This document shows positions 47,759 to 60,508 of a DNA stretch of 64,000 bases, piece by piece (position 1 is the stretch's first letter; every line of letters starts with the position of its first letter). The notes beneath the pieces were generated by a model. It ran no database searches, had not been told where the DNA came from, and was given only the letters and a program-made list of their open reading frames with translations. Origin of the DNA: Manis javanica (taxonomy: Eukaryota; Chordata; Mammalia; Pholidota; Manidae); contig NC_133170.1 of assembly GCF_040802235.1 (NCBI RefSeq), positions 43,719,501 through 43,783,500 of the forward strand. The letters run 5' to 3'. The translations under genes and the position numbers were made by a program.

Positions 47759-49527
47759 CAGCAGGTCACCGATCTTTGGATTGCCACAGGAGAGCTGATG
47801 ACAGGGGATGTCCTATTTGGGAGGATGGGAAAGGATGGGATCCCAGGACAGACACACAGGGTCTGTAAGGTGAAGGGCAGGTGCCTGGACAGGCAGGGGA
47901 ACGCACAGTGGCCACGCCCGCAAAACGGTGGGCTGGGAGGGCAGTGTGGCTGGAAAGACCAGGCTTCTCACTCTTCTACCCCCAGGCCCAAGCCCCACCC
48001 CCGGATCCGACGGGCTAGGCGCCATGCCTGGGAGCCAGCTCATGTGCCCAGCGTCCTCCATGGCATCCAGCCTTCATCCATCCCAGAGGGCCGAGTCCTC
48101 CACCACTTGGTCCAGGAGGAGCACCTGGGGCCCACGGTGGCTGAGCTGGAAGGTGAGGGGCTGCAGCCAGGGGACCGTCTAGGGTGGGCTTTCCAGACTG
48201 GGGTTCCCTTCAAGGCAGTGAGGGCTTTTCTGTCATCGTAAGGTGTGGGGAATCAGCCCCGGGGTGACCGTGTCCCTGTGTCCTGCTCCAGAACCACGGC
48301 AGATGCAGCTGGCTCCAGAGGCACAGGGAGGGCCGGATTCATCACTAGAGCCTGTTGAGGATCCCCGTGAGACCCCTGTGCTGGAGCTACGGCCGGTGTC
48401 ACCTGCTTCAGGCCCTGCAGAGCCGCAGAATATCCCAGCAGTGGCCTCAGCCCTGGTGCCAGGCCCTGAGCTCGAGCCCCATGAGCCGTCAGGCACGGTA
48501 CCTGGAGTACTTCCCAGAATGGCACTGATCCTGGCCGAGCCAGAGCCATGTCCAGAGTCCATCAGCCCCTGTGGTGTGAACACCTGGGATATCCCAGGAG
48601 TGGTCTCATGCCCCGAGCTGGAGTCCGATGTGCCATCAGAATGCAGCAGGTCAGCGATCTTTGGATTCCCATGGGCAGGCTGATGACTGGGGACATCCTA
48701 TTTGGGAGATTGGGAAAGGATGGGGTCCCAGGAGAGACACACAGTGTCTGAAGGGGAAGGAGCAGTTGCTTCGACAGGCAGGGGAATGCCCAGTGGCCAG
48801 TCCTACAGAAGGTTGGGCTGGGAAGGCAGTGGAGCTGGAAAGACCAGGCTTCTAACACTTCCACACACAGGCCTACCCCCAGTCCCGGGATGCGACTGGC
48901 TGGGTGCCATACCTGGGAGCCCAAGCATGTGCCCAGCGTCCTCCATGGCAGCCAGCTTTCATCCATCCCAGAGGGCCGAGTCCTTCACCACTTGGTCCAG
49001 GAGGAGCACGTGGGGCCCACGGTGGCAGAGATGGAAGGTGAGGGCCTGCAGCCAGGGAACCATCTAGGGTGGGCTTTCCAGACTGGGGTTCCCTTCAAGG
49101 CAGTGAGGGATTTCTGTCATTGTAAGGCATGGTGAATCAGCCCCGGGGTGACCATGTCCCTGTGTCCTGCTCCAGAACCACGGCAGATGCAGATGGCTCC
49201 AGAGGCACAGGGAGGGCCGGATTCATCGCTAGAGCCTGTTGAGGATCCCCGTGAGACCCCTGTGCTGGAGCTACGGCCGGTGTCACCTGCTTCAGGCCCT
49301 GCAGAGCCAGAGGATGTCCCAGCTGTGGCCGCAACCCCGGTGCCAGGCCCTGAGCTGCAGCCCCATGAGCCCTCAGGCATGGTGCCCGGACCACTTGATG
49401 GAATGGCACCAGGCCTGGCAGAGCCCGAGGCAGTACTGGAGCCCACCAGCCCCTGTGCCGTGAACACCTGGGATGTGCCGAGGGAGGAGGAGCCGACCAT
49501 CCTGGCGTTTCCCCCTCGCCTGGTGGC
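47759..49527 (+). repeat. Internal tandem duplication of a linker exon pair, unit 2
   Basis: Same 885-bp internal duplication as in unit 1, with exons 47986-48152/48292-48649 and 48871-49037/49176-49552. It therefore predates the 31-kb unit duplication or was copied with it. One codon in the first long exon differs between units (Arg here, Cys in unit 1). Confidence 0.85.
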
Positions 49528-52500
49528 CGAGCAGCTGACCCTGATGTGTGCGGTGAGCAGAGCGGGCTCTCTGGGTCAGGCGTGGGCCTTCCCTGTGTCA
49601 CGGGCTGCCTCAGACCTGCTATGGACTCATGTGATCTGGGCCCAAGTCCCCACAGCTTCCCCACGGACTCACCCCGTGTCATGAGAGACTCTCCTCACCC
49701 ACAAAGCCTTCAGTGACCATACAGGTGACAGTATGGCTAGCACTTAGGGATACTTGCAGACCAATGAGGAGGAATGGAGGGAAGGTGGGCAGGGCCTGGC
49801 TGGGATGGGAGGGGCAGGAAATGGGAGGCATGCTCTGGGAGGTGCCGCCAGGGCCTTAGGTCCTTAGGCCATTGGCCTGGCAGGCCTCCACAGACTCTCC
49901 ACTTCAGAGGCCCCTGCCATGGACCTGACTGCATGGGAGACACAGACACCAAGAAAGGCCCTGGGTGGAATTGTTTTGGGGGAAAACCTGCACCTGAGTG
50001 GGCAGCTGGATCTACGGGGTTGCAGAATGGAAGGCAGATGCCCCAGGATGGGCAGGGTGAGCTGCCTTGTGTGGCAGGGAGGAGGTGTGTGAGGGTGTCT
50101 GCGAGCAAAGCCCCTCTGTTCCTCGCCACTGTGGGCGTCCTGTGTATCTGGTCCTGGGGAGCCTCAGTGGATGGGGTCCGAAGGCCAGTTGGCCACAAGG
50201 GCCTACAGCACATCCTCAGCTGCGTGGGCTCCAGCTCTGACCAGAAAACTCTGCCTGGGCATATGGGCACCAGGGGCACAGCAGGATGACACCCCTTGTC
50301 ATCCCCAGGTGCTGTTCACCGAAGGTGGCATATGCTGAATGCCAGGCCTACTTTTGGCACCAGTCACAGATGGGAGGCCTTGAGCTCCTGGCCCCCACCA
50401 TCCATCGCATCATCAGGCAATGCGGTGACACGGCTAATTTGGTCACCTCTTCCTGCCTCGGTGCCCCGAGCATGACATCCAGGGACAAGGGCCCGAGTGG
50501 TGAAGTTCTGGATCCAGGTGGCCAAGGTATGTCATTGGACAGCCAATGGGGTCCATCCTGGCATCTTGGGAACTGCTCCCCTCCTTTGCCAGCCATCATG
50601 AGTGGATGGCTGCCATCTGACCCCAGCACAGTCCCTGGGTCCCCTCGAGCCAGGGGTGTGCAGACCTGCACTTGTAGGCCTCAGCGGTGGGACAACCGTA
50701 CCTGGCCCCTTTCTTGAGTTGAGCTACAGTCTTCCACCCAGGATGGCTGCTCTCCTGGTACCAGGTGTGCTGGGACTCCCTGGGTGTCTGTCTCCTTAAG
50801 GAAAGGAGTACATGGGGTGACAGAGCAGAGAGGCAGGCCCCTCTCTCAGCTCTGTCTTCCCTCCCAGGAGTGTCTGGCCCCTCAAAAAATTTCGCGTCCC
50901 TTCGTGCCATTCTCTTGGCCCTGCAGAGCCCAGCTGTACGTCGTCTGGAGAGCACCTGGCGACATGTTCCCTGGTGGGTTGTCCTGTCCCCAGGCCTAGG
51001 GCACCTAAGAGGATAAGGTCACCCCTAGGTTTGGTAGTTTCCGTCAGTCGGCTGGGACTTCCCGGGAGGCAGCAGAGCCTAGGGACAGGGATCGTGGGCT
51101 CTCGGATTCCCCTGTGGGGTTAGGCCAGGGGTTCTCCTGGAAGAATCGGTTTCCTGCAATGTCAGGTGTGGGTTGAAACCAATTGGAGATTTTGAGCATG
51201 TGTTCTTCAGCAGGAGGTCTCTGCCCCAAGGACAGTGACCTGGCCCAAAGCAGATTTGCCCCCATGAGGACTGGGAATGGAGGCCCAGGGTGGAAACATG
51301 CAGCCCCCTCCGCAGGCCACGGATTCCCCAGGGCTCAGGGCTGTGGTGGAAAGCCTCATGCAGGCTTGTGGATCTCCTGGGTGCCCCAGGAAAAGGGTCT
51401 GCCCCCAACTCTCCACCTACTGGCCATGTGTCTCCCTCTTCCTCTCCCCTCCCCTTAGGAAGAGCTCCAGGATATATAAAAACCTTAAAAAGAGGGACAA
51501 GGGCATTAACAGGAAGTGGCTCCTCGAGGTAAATGGAGGCTAGAGGTCTGGAAGGGAGGGGGTCCTTGGGGCAAGTCCTCTGTTGTGCTGTGGCCCATAC
51601 TTGGGGCAGACTCGAGGTGTGTGTGGGGTGAGAGGGGGTAGCTGATGGGGAAAGTAGGGTCCAGCAGGACCCCGAGGGTCCTGCTTGTCTCCCTCCCTTG
51701 CTCCACTTGACTGGGGACCTGACAACCAGTGAGGACCAGAGGATGGTACCCCAGTCAGGGCTGGGGCTGGCATGTGGTCAGCAGCACGGGTAGGGCCTAT
51801 GGCTGAGCAATGTCGGCCTCTCCCCTGGGTCCCCCTGAGCTGGTCACTGCCCCCACTGAAGCCTTGGGCATCTCATCTGGTCATCAAGGATTGTCACCTT
51901 GGGGTGTGGGCCTCCCAGGTGAGCAGGGTCCAGGGAGCACAAAATGGGCTTCAGCTTTGTGCCCATCCCACCTGTTCGTGTGAGGGGAGCTCTGGTGAGA
52001 GCCAGGTGACAGACAGTAAGTCCTCAGGGCACCCTGGGAGGCAGAGGGATCTCCCCTGGCACTCTGTAGGTGACGAAACCCCTTAGGGCGTCCAGCCATG
52101 GCCCACAGACACCTGTGAGTATTAGTGAGTGCTTGAGCTGGGATCGCCCTAGGCTGAGAGCCTGTTGGAGGTGGGGACAGCATAGGTACTAGGAGACTCA
52201 GAGGGCAATGCATCCATCAAGCAAGGTCTGGTGGTGGGAGGCCATGTGGGAGGGAAGCATGAGCACTTGAGTGTCCTGGACCTTGCAGGAGGCGAAGTCC
52301 ATCGCGACGAAACTGCTGTGGGCCACCAGGGGATCCCAGGGTAGGAAGCAGCAGGTGAGAGTGGCGTGGCGCGGGTCCTGGGTGGTGGGGGCGACCTTGT
52401 ACCTGCTCCTGGTGCCAGCAGCCCTGAGCTGCCAGCACTGGGGTGACCAGGAGGAGGGCGAGAGCAGCTGGGTACAGGGGGAAGTTGGAGGACAGGTGCA

Positions 52501-54357
52501 GGGACCACAGGTCCTGGGATTGGCCACAAGCCAGCCCTGGGAGGGACCAGGAGAGCAGCGCAGGGCGAAGGGAGGGGAGGGAGGCAGCACAAGGGTGGTC
52601 CAAGGGAGCTGGGGGCTGCAGGTGTGGGGTTCAGGGGAGGCTCTGTGGGTGCCCGTGAGGCAGGTGGGTACTCATCACCTCCACACCCAGGTGGCACAGG
52701 GCATGGTCCCCTTCCTCGGACTGTTCTTGGATGACCTGCTCGTAGACAAACTCCCGGAACATAATGAGGATGTGAGTGAGCCCAGAGGGGCATGGGTGGT
52801 GGGGGGGTGGGGCAGGATGGTGAGCTTTAGAGAGGAGAGAGGCCCCAGTGAGCCCGGAGCTCGCAGCACCCGGCCAGCCCTCTCCTGAGAGTCTCCCATC
52901 CATCTCACGAGCTGGGCTGCTTGGAGAGGACTGCCAGAAGGATCCCCCTAAGCCCTGGTCCTGTCCCTGGGCAGGTGGGGCTGAGGGCTACAGGGGGCAG
53001 CATCTGAGCAGGACTGGCCTCCTGCTCAGGCGCTGCCCTAGCGAGGGGATGTTGCTCCTTCAGGGCAGGAAGCACATCATGGGGCTGGCAGTGCCTTCCC
53101 GCCTGAGGCCTCAGCTCCCTAGTCCAGTCCCCGTTCTTGGTAACCCCGATGCTGGGGGTAGGTCTGGGTGCTATTTCTGGGCAGGCCTGCCCCTTGGAGG
53201 GCCCTGGCAGTCCTCCAACTTGAGAAAGAGTGGGGACATTCTGGCCCTGTTCTGGGCCCAGGGGACTGCTACTGATGCACTTTGTTTGCCTTCCTGCCTT
53301 CCAGGGTGACAAGACGAGCAAGAGAGTGTTGAGTGTAGTACCACATAAGGTGAGAAATGGAGTCAAGATCCCTGGGCAGGACCCCGTCTGGCCCATTCCC
53401 TGGGTCTAACGTGTCTTGACAGAGTTAAGATATGCAGAGCTGGGGGCACTGAAGGCTTTGTCAAGTGGGGGATGGGGTGGCATCAAGGCCGCCTTCCTGG
53501 AGGAGGAGCTGGAGACCCAACAGTAGGAACAGGCAGGGCTGGTAGGCATTGGAGGGAAGGTGGTTTCCTTTGTGAGCAAAGATCCAGGACCATCCCACTG
53601 CCCCACTCCTCACTCCCCTCCTTGTCTGCATCCTGCCCTTCCTCTGCCCCAGGTCACTCTCGTCCTGGGTGAGATCTTGATGCACAAGCGCATGGCCGCG
53701 CTGTACTACCTGGAGCCCGATGAGCACTTTTTCAAGTCCTTTTTCCAGGCCGTGGAGCCCATGGATGAAGAGGAGAGGTGAGGCTGCCAGGAGGCGGGTG
53801 TGGGCTCCAGCTGCCAGCAGGCTCTTGGAGAAGGGCCCCAGACGTGTGGCTCCAGAGGCTCACAGGTGGCCCTCTGTCCTGCAGCTACAGCCTGTCCTGC
53901 CAGCTGGAGCCCCCCACGCCAGAGGGCTGGCAGAAAGGGACTGTTTTTCTTCAGGTCCCACAAGAGTTAAACTTACTGGCCAGGGCCAGGTGAGTTTCTG
54001 GCTTGGTGCCATTGGCAAGGGGTGGGCTGTTCCCCAGTCTGCGGGAAGCTTTGGGCTCTGTTGGGTGTGGGGGGAGTCCTAAAGACAGGTGGGGCTGGCA
54101 TCCCAGCTCCACTGCCAGTCCAGACCTCTCAGAGTGAAGGTTGATTCCCCTCCACCTCTGGGACCCAGTTTCCTTCTCTGTGAGTAGGCGATGCTCATGA
54201 GCCTTTCCGTGACAGGGAACCCATGGGTGCTGCTGATGGCCAGACCCCTTCTGTACAGGGCCAGGAACACAGAGGGCAGAGGGGATGGGGTGGAAGCAGG
54301 ATAATGGGGGGAACCCGGGATAACCTGCCTCTTCTGTTCACCTGTGTGGCCCTGCAG

Positions 54358-54535
54358 CTGCTGTCATCGGGCCCGCAACACTGCTGCTGCCCTGGCTACG
54401 TGCAGAGGAGAGCTTCTGCTTCAGGCAGGCAGCACCTGGCACCCCAAGACCCTAGTCTGCTTCCTGCTCCTCTTGCTCTACCTGCTCATCCCAGACCCTC
54501 TGCCGGGGCAGGTGCTCTGGTACCTCCTCTGTTGA
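54358..54535 (+). CDS. RGL4-like: Last coding exon with hydrophobic tail, unit 2
   Basis: Entered in phase 2 from the donor at 53990 (GTGAGT), the frame reads HRARNTAAALATCRGELL, LQAGSTWHPKTLVCF and a hydrophobic LLLLLYLLIP before a short end and TGA at 54533-54535. The upstream exon is in frame in this unit, so the exchange factor would gain about 60 residues with a possible membrane-associating segment. Human-type RGL4 as I recall it ends soon after SCQLEP, so this tail may be lineage-specific or untranslated in other splice forms. Confidence 0.5.
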
Positions 54536-55018
54536 CAGACTCGGGCAGCTCTCCAGCATCCCGCTGCATCCTCAAGGACCTGTACAAAGCTGCGGCCAAC
54601 CTGGCTACCTTTGTGCTGTGTCGCCCCCTCTACTCGTGTCCCGCTGCACAGAGAGGCAAGGTGCCCCACCATGCGTTGGATGTCACCATTCGTGCATGTG
54701 TCCTCCTCCGTGTTTGATGCCATGTGCTGCCTGGGTGCCATCAGCCACTGTGTTGTAGCCATAGGGTTCCAGGGAGAGGTGGGGCCGTCTTCACCAGGCC
54801 CAGCCTATCCTGGGATGGACACAGACACGGCACAGTGCTGCCTGGAACCACTGCCTCCTGTGTGCCCAGTGGAGGCTTCTGAGGATTCGGGTGGCTGGCA
54901 GCCATAGGTTCTCATGGTATGCTTGCTCCCAAGGGAGCCCTCTGTGCAACTTCCTCCCCTCATCCCTGAGGAATAGCCTCCCAGGTATTAAAGATGGTGT
55001 GAGAGGTGACATAGAGAC
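54536..55018 (+). other. 3' flank of the gene, unit 2
   Basis: Copy of the unit 1 3' flank, with ATTAAA at about 54987-54992 as the best polyadenylation-signal candidate before the L1 5' end. No further domain is recognisable. Confidence 0.4.
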
Positions 55019-56755
55019 CTCCTCCTGAAAGCACGTATTTTATGAAAATATAAGTAAAAGAACTTATCCTGAAAGAGTACCAGGAAAGAAGACTGCCCCA
55101 GACTGCGTACACCTGGAGAAAAGGGCAGATCTCATGGAAATGGAAACCAAAGCTGTGACGTGGCAGACCCAAGGCTTTCCTCCACCACAGCTCATCAGAG
55201 GGAGGAAGGGACACAGACCGGGGAGGGAGTGTAGGCCTGGGACTGCTGAACACCTAGCCCTGGAGACCTGTTCAGGGAGCACGAACCTACATTGCATGGT
55301 GCCCTGGTGATTAGTGGGGTTGGAAAGCTAAGACAGGCCCAATACCTGGAGAGATGGAGATTCCAGATACTTGTGGGAAACGGATTCATATCTGGCTAAT
55401 CTGGGCGGGCAGTCTGAAAGACCTCCGAAAAGCAAGAGGGCTGCTAAAGGGGCAAGGATTGCACAGAGCTTACTGCTCAGGAAAAAGGACGGGTAGACAA
55501 AATTGTCTGGGTGCACTCTGCCCAGCAGGTTGGGAATTTAAACAATCTTCAGGCGCTCCTTCCCACTGGCTGGCTCCACAACTCCACAGCCCCCCATTGC
55601 GATATGCAGTCAGTGTCTTCCTCCCGGCTAGCCTGCACCTGGCTCGAAAACCGGCAGCCCCTGCCCTGGCGTCAGGCCAGCCAGAGGTAAGCCCCTGCCT
55701 ACAGCAGCTACAATCACAAAGCACAGAGGCTTACACCTGTGTGTTCGGCCAGCGGTTCTGGCAGGTGAGACAGGCATGTCAACCAGGAAACAGGAAACAG
55801 CCCTTTCCTCCCCCCAGGCACCAGCACCACTCCCCTTTGACGCCCGACATCACTCCAGGGGCTGAGCAGCCCCACAGAGTAGAGCTTCTGGGCACTAGAA
55901 GGCACCACATACAAATATGAAATGTCAAAGGAACCTGGTACAAAGCCAAATCTCAACACCAGAGAAAGGATCGAGTGAGACTGAATTAATAAATTTTCCT
56001 CAAAGTGATTTCAAAATGAAAATGATAAACATACTCATGAAGGTACAGAAAAATATTCAAGAACTCAGGAATGATTTTGGGACAGAGACCCAATTGTTGA
56101 AGAGCACAACAGAGGTTTTAAGGTTAGATACGGCGGAGGATGTGAAAAAGGAAATGGAAATTAGGGGAAGAGGAATACAAAGAAGCTGGGGAACAGAGAG
56201 AAAAAAGGCCCTCAAGGAATGAAAGAATACAGAGGGAAATGTGTGGCCCAATCCAAACGGAACAATATTCGTATTATAGGGGTATAAGAGAAAGGAGAGA
56301 GAAAAAGGGATAGAAAATGTCTTTGAGGAAGTAATTGCTGTAAACTTCCCCAGTCTGGGGAAGAAGATAGTCTCTCAGGCCTTGGTAGCGCACAGATCTC
56401 CCAACACAAGGGACCCAAGGAGGACAACACCAAGACACATAATTAAAGTGGCAAACATCAAAGATAACAACAGACTAAAAGCAGCCAGAGAGAGAAATTA
56501 GATCACATGCAAAGGAAAACCCTTCGGCTATCATCAGACTTCTCAGCAGAAACCTTAGAGGCCAGAAGGGAGTGGTATGATATATTTAATTCAATGAAGC
56601 AACAGGGCCTTGAACCAAGAATACTTTATCTGGCAAGATTATCATTTAAATTTGAAGGAGGGATTAAACAATTTCCAGATAAGCAAAAGCTGAGAGCATT
56701 TACCTCCCACAAACCATCTCTACAGGCAGAGACTGGCTTGCTGCATGCAGACTCG
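55019..56755 (+). mobile_element. L1 LINE 5' region, unit 2
   Basis: Copy of the unit 1 L1 5' piece. One extra G near 56164 changes one frame relative to unit 1. Confidence 0.75.
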
Positions 56756-58299
56756 CTCTGAATGAACAGGATGTTAGTGACTGATCTGACACCGTGAAAA
56801 TAAAGTTGGGTATAATCCTTTCACCCCAAGAACATTTTACTGTCACTTCTTTGGTCACAGTGAATCCATAGTGAACTTGCCCAGGGATGAAACCCATTGG
56901 CAAGACAAGAATCTTCTTAACTTCCTGGGTTTTAAAATACAATCTTAGCTTTAAGATGGAATCTTTCTTGTCTTTACTATGCTGTGTTTATGGCTGGGCT
57001 AGCTTGCTAAATGAACTGTCCAGTCTGCAAATTACTTGATTAGGGGATGGAAATGGAAAAACAGCATATAGGTAAAGTTAAAAAAATAAGCTGGGCCTTT
57101 TAGCAGGCTAAGTGAATCTTACAATGACATGATTTCATTAACGCAATAAAGACAAGGGTGTGCTGAGTGACTTTCCTTTATCTGGGGAATATTCAAACAT
57201 TCCAGGCCAGTTACTCCTGGCTTCTTGAACTTTAACTGATCTCACTGAAGAATGCCTATATTCTAAGTTTGCTATTTTTACCCTAGAGAAGGGACAAGCA
57301 GAACGTGCAAAAGAGCCCTGTGCACCTTATTAAGAAGTGCAGACTCTATTTCATAGGCAATACAGGGACAGAAATTGGTTTTGAGAGGGGAAATACCATG
57401 ATCACTTTGTTTATAGGTAGGTCATCTAGCGGTAGTGAGGGGAAAGAATTTAAGTGGGTAGTACTGAAGGATGAGAGATCAAGTAGGAGGCCACTGCACA
57501 GCTTAGGTGAGAGGCGGTGAGGGCTTGGAAGCCCAGTGTGGTGGTGAGAACTGAGAGGAGACAGACGTGAGAAAGAGCAAAGTCAGCGGAGCATGGGCCT
57601 GACTTGCTGTGTGCAAGATGGAAGGGGAAGGCGTCTCCCGGGTTTCTTCCTGGGATGGCTGGGGTCAGTTAACGATACTGGTAAACAAGTTGTGGGCACA
57701 GGAAGATAACGGACTAAGTTTGCAAGATTTTAGGTTTGGGATACTTGTGGGTAACTGAGGTTGGTAATATTTAACAATAATTTGAATTTATGAGTTTGAA
57801 GGTCAGAAGAGTCAGCACGGACAACTAAGCACTTGAGCAGATAGCTCACCTAAGGAGGCTGTAGGAAGAACAGAGCAGCAGTCCATGGGTAGTACATCCT
57901 TGGGTTTTCCCAAAATTCAGGAAAATCTTGATGCTTTTTGGTATACAATAAATTCATAAGCAAAAACAATTATACAGGAAAATGTAAAGCAGGTCTCTTA
58001 CCAAATCCTGAGAGCCATCTAAATGTCAGAGAAAAATGGAATGGTCGACTTAATATGATATATCCACCTCCGAGAATGTTGGCTATTTTAAATGATGTGT
58101 AGGAAGAGTTTGCATAAACATATCATGTTTATGATTAAATGTCAAAAGGTTTTTACCTTTATTTTTAAGACTATGTCTTGTGTAAATGTTAACAATATGC
58201 ATAACATTTTAAATATATTAAAAGTAATTTTTCAGATTATTTCAAACTATCCCCATAATATTTTTATAATGGGGAAACAACCGTTAAGAATACATTTTC
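56756..58299. other. Gene-free segment with an old repeat, unit 2
   Basis: Copy of the unit 1 segment, except for a cluster of four substitutions within about 15 bases at 57374-57387. No gene. Confidence 0.45.
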
Positions 58300-58995
58300 C
58301 CACTACGAGATGACACCTCACACACAGTAGGGTGGCTATAATGAAAAAGAGACAGTGCAAGTGTTGGCGAGGACAGGAGAAACTGTGACCCCCATAAATT
58401 GCTAGCAGAGATGAAAAATGGTGCAACCATTTTGGAAAATGGCTTGGCAGTTCCTGAAGGTTAAACACAGAGCTACCATGTGACCCAGCAACTCCTAAGC
58501 ATATACCCAAGAAAAATGAAAACATACATCCACACACACACTTGTACAGGAATGTTCATTCACAATAGCCAAAAAGTACAAACAACCCAAATGTTTATTC
58601 AAATAGTTATTTAAAATGCAGGATAGCCATACAATGTAATATTATTCAGCAATAAAAGGGAAGGAAGTACTGACATGTGCTCCAAGTTGCATGAACCTTG
58701 AAAGCATCATGTTAAGTGAAAGAAACCATGCTTAAAGGATCACAGACTGTAAGGCTCTCTTATATGAAATGTCAAGAGTAGGCATATCTTATGGATAGAA
58801 AGTAGGTGGGGAGGTGGGGAGAAGAACTGGGGAAGACTAATAACAGGGATTGGATTTATTTTTGGGGTGATGAAGTCCTAAAATTAGATATTGATGATGA
58901 CTGTGCAACTCTGTAAATACACTAATATCCATTGAACTGTATACTTTAAGCAAACTATATGGTATATGAATTATATCTCAACAGAGCCTTAAAAA
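58300..58995 (+). mobile_element. Older L1 3' end, unit 2
   Basis: Copy of the older L1 3' end in unit 2. Confidence 0.85.
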
Positions 58996-59019
58996 CGTGT
59001 TTCCTCAACAACAAAATGA

Positions 59020-59508
59020 AAAGGTAACTTACTGTATGGAAGGACATATTTGCAAATGACATATCAAACAAAGGGCTAATATCCAATATGTAAAGAACTC
59101 AGACAACTCAGCAACATAACAACAACAAATAATCCTATTAAAAAATGGCCAGAGGACCTGAATAGACATTTTTCCAAAGGAGACATACAGGTGGCCAACA
59201 GACACATGAAAGGATGCTCCGCATGGCTCATCATCAGGGAAATGCAAATGAAAGCCGCACCGAGGTATCACTTCCCACCAGTCAGAATGGCCACTATCCA
59301 AAAGACAAGAAATAACAAGTGTTGGTGAGGGTGTGGAGAAAAGGGAACCCTTGTGCACTGCTGGTGGGAATGTAAACTGGCGCATCCGCTATGGAAAAGA
59401 GTATTTAGATTCCTCAAAAATCTGCAAAGAAATACCATACAACCCAGTAATTCCGCTTCGGGGAATTTACTCAAAGAAAACAAAATCAGTAATTCGTGAA
59501 ATCATATT
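59020..59508 (+). mobile_element. Younger L1 3' end, part 1 of 3, unit 2
   Basis: Copy of part 1 in unit 2, with the same interruption point. Confidence 0.88.
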
Positions 59509-60092
59509 TGTGCAACCGAGTGACAATGTGGCCCCTCTGCCTCCACACTGTATTTGTCTCCTCTGCTGCCTTAACCTTTGGGCCAAAAGGAAAAAGAAGG
59601 AAAAAGGCTTCTGCTCAGGCTGCAGCCCTGCACACAGCCTTGCTGATCTTTAAAAGCAATTCGGCTTACAGGGTGAGATTTCTGTCAACAGCCCCTTACC
59701 TGAAGCTTGCCTCCTACAGGATATAGCGAAATATGTATGAAAATAATGACTGTCTTGTCAAAGAGTTTTAGGAATATCCGACCAGATCAAAGTCAGCAAG
59801 AGTCCCCTACCCAAGGATGCAGAGTTTCTCAGCTTTCCTTGGACCGTCGCAGGCACCTAGATGTCTGCAGGCTTCTCACCCCCAAACCTGTTCCCCCCTC
59901 CTGTTCCCCCTTCCATGAGCGTAGAAGCAGCTTGCAAACAACCCTTAGTTAAGATGGAGCTTAAAGACACGAGTTCACCATCTTCTTGGTCTGCTGGCTC
60001 TTCAAATAAAGTTGCTTTCCTTTCCCCAACACCTTGTCTCTTGATTTATCGGCATGTCATGCTGTGAGTGGTACAAGCTGTGCTTGGTAACA
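59509..60092 (+). mobile_element. Solo LTR-like insertion nested in the L1, unit 2
   Basis: Copy of the 583-bp LTR-like element, one base longer because of an extra C near 59894. Confidence 0.6.
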
Positions 60093-60508
60093 CATGCATC
60101 CCTATGTTTATTGAAGCATTCTTTACAATAGTGGAAATATGGAAGCAACCTAAGTGTCCTGTTGATGAATGGATAAAGAAGATGTGCTACCTATATTCAA
60201 TGGGATATTACTCAGCCATAAAAAAAATGGAATCTTGCCATTTGCAAAAACATGGATGGACTTAAAAGGGTATTATGCTCAGTGAAGTCAGAGAAAGACA
60301 AAATGCCATATGATGCCATATGATGCCATAATGAACAGACAAAACAGACACAGAGGAGAGACTGATGGTAGCTACAGGGGAGGGGGGTGAGGGGTTGGGT
60401 GAAATAGGTGAAAAGGAAAAAAAATTATGTTTACTATCTTGTTCTGGGTAATGATTATGAGTGGGGCAAAGACATGGGACAAGCGTCATGATTAATTTTT
60501 CCTGCCTA
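60093..60508 (+). mobile_element. Younger L1 3' end, part 2 of 3, unit 2
   Basis: Copy of part 2, including the small 10-bp triplication. Confidence 0.85.

Larger units (their letters stand above)
45928..54535 (+). pseudogene. RGL4-like: RalGDS/RGL4-like Ral exchange factor, unit 2 copy (frame broken in two RasGEF exons)
   Basis: Same gene as in unit 1, with exons at 45928-46065, 46800-46990, 47986-48152, 48292-48649, 48871-49037, 49176-49552, 50309-50526, 50868-50973, 51459-51528, 52289-52354, 52691-52771, 53305-53349, 53653-53777, 53885-53989 and 54358-54535. Exon 50309-50526 has two extra bases (near 50322 and 50487) and exon 50868-50973 has two extra (near 50881 and 50888), so the catalytic core is frame-shifted as written. 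Elsewhere the exons are intact, and at the 3' end this copy is better than unit 1: the C run at 53910 is six long and the frame continues as EGWQKGTVFLQVPQELN into the last exon. The breaks lie in a block of single-base insertions that looks like assembly error, so true pseudogene status is uncertain. Confidence 0.7.
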
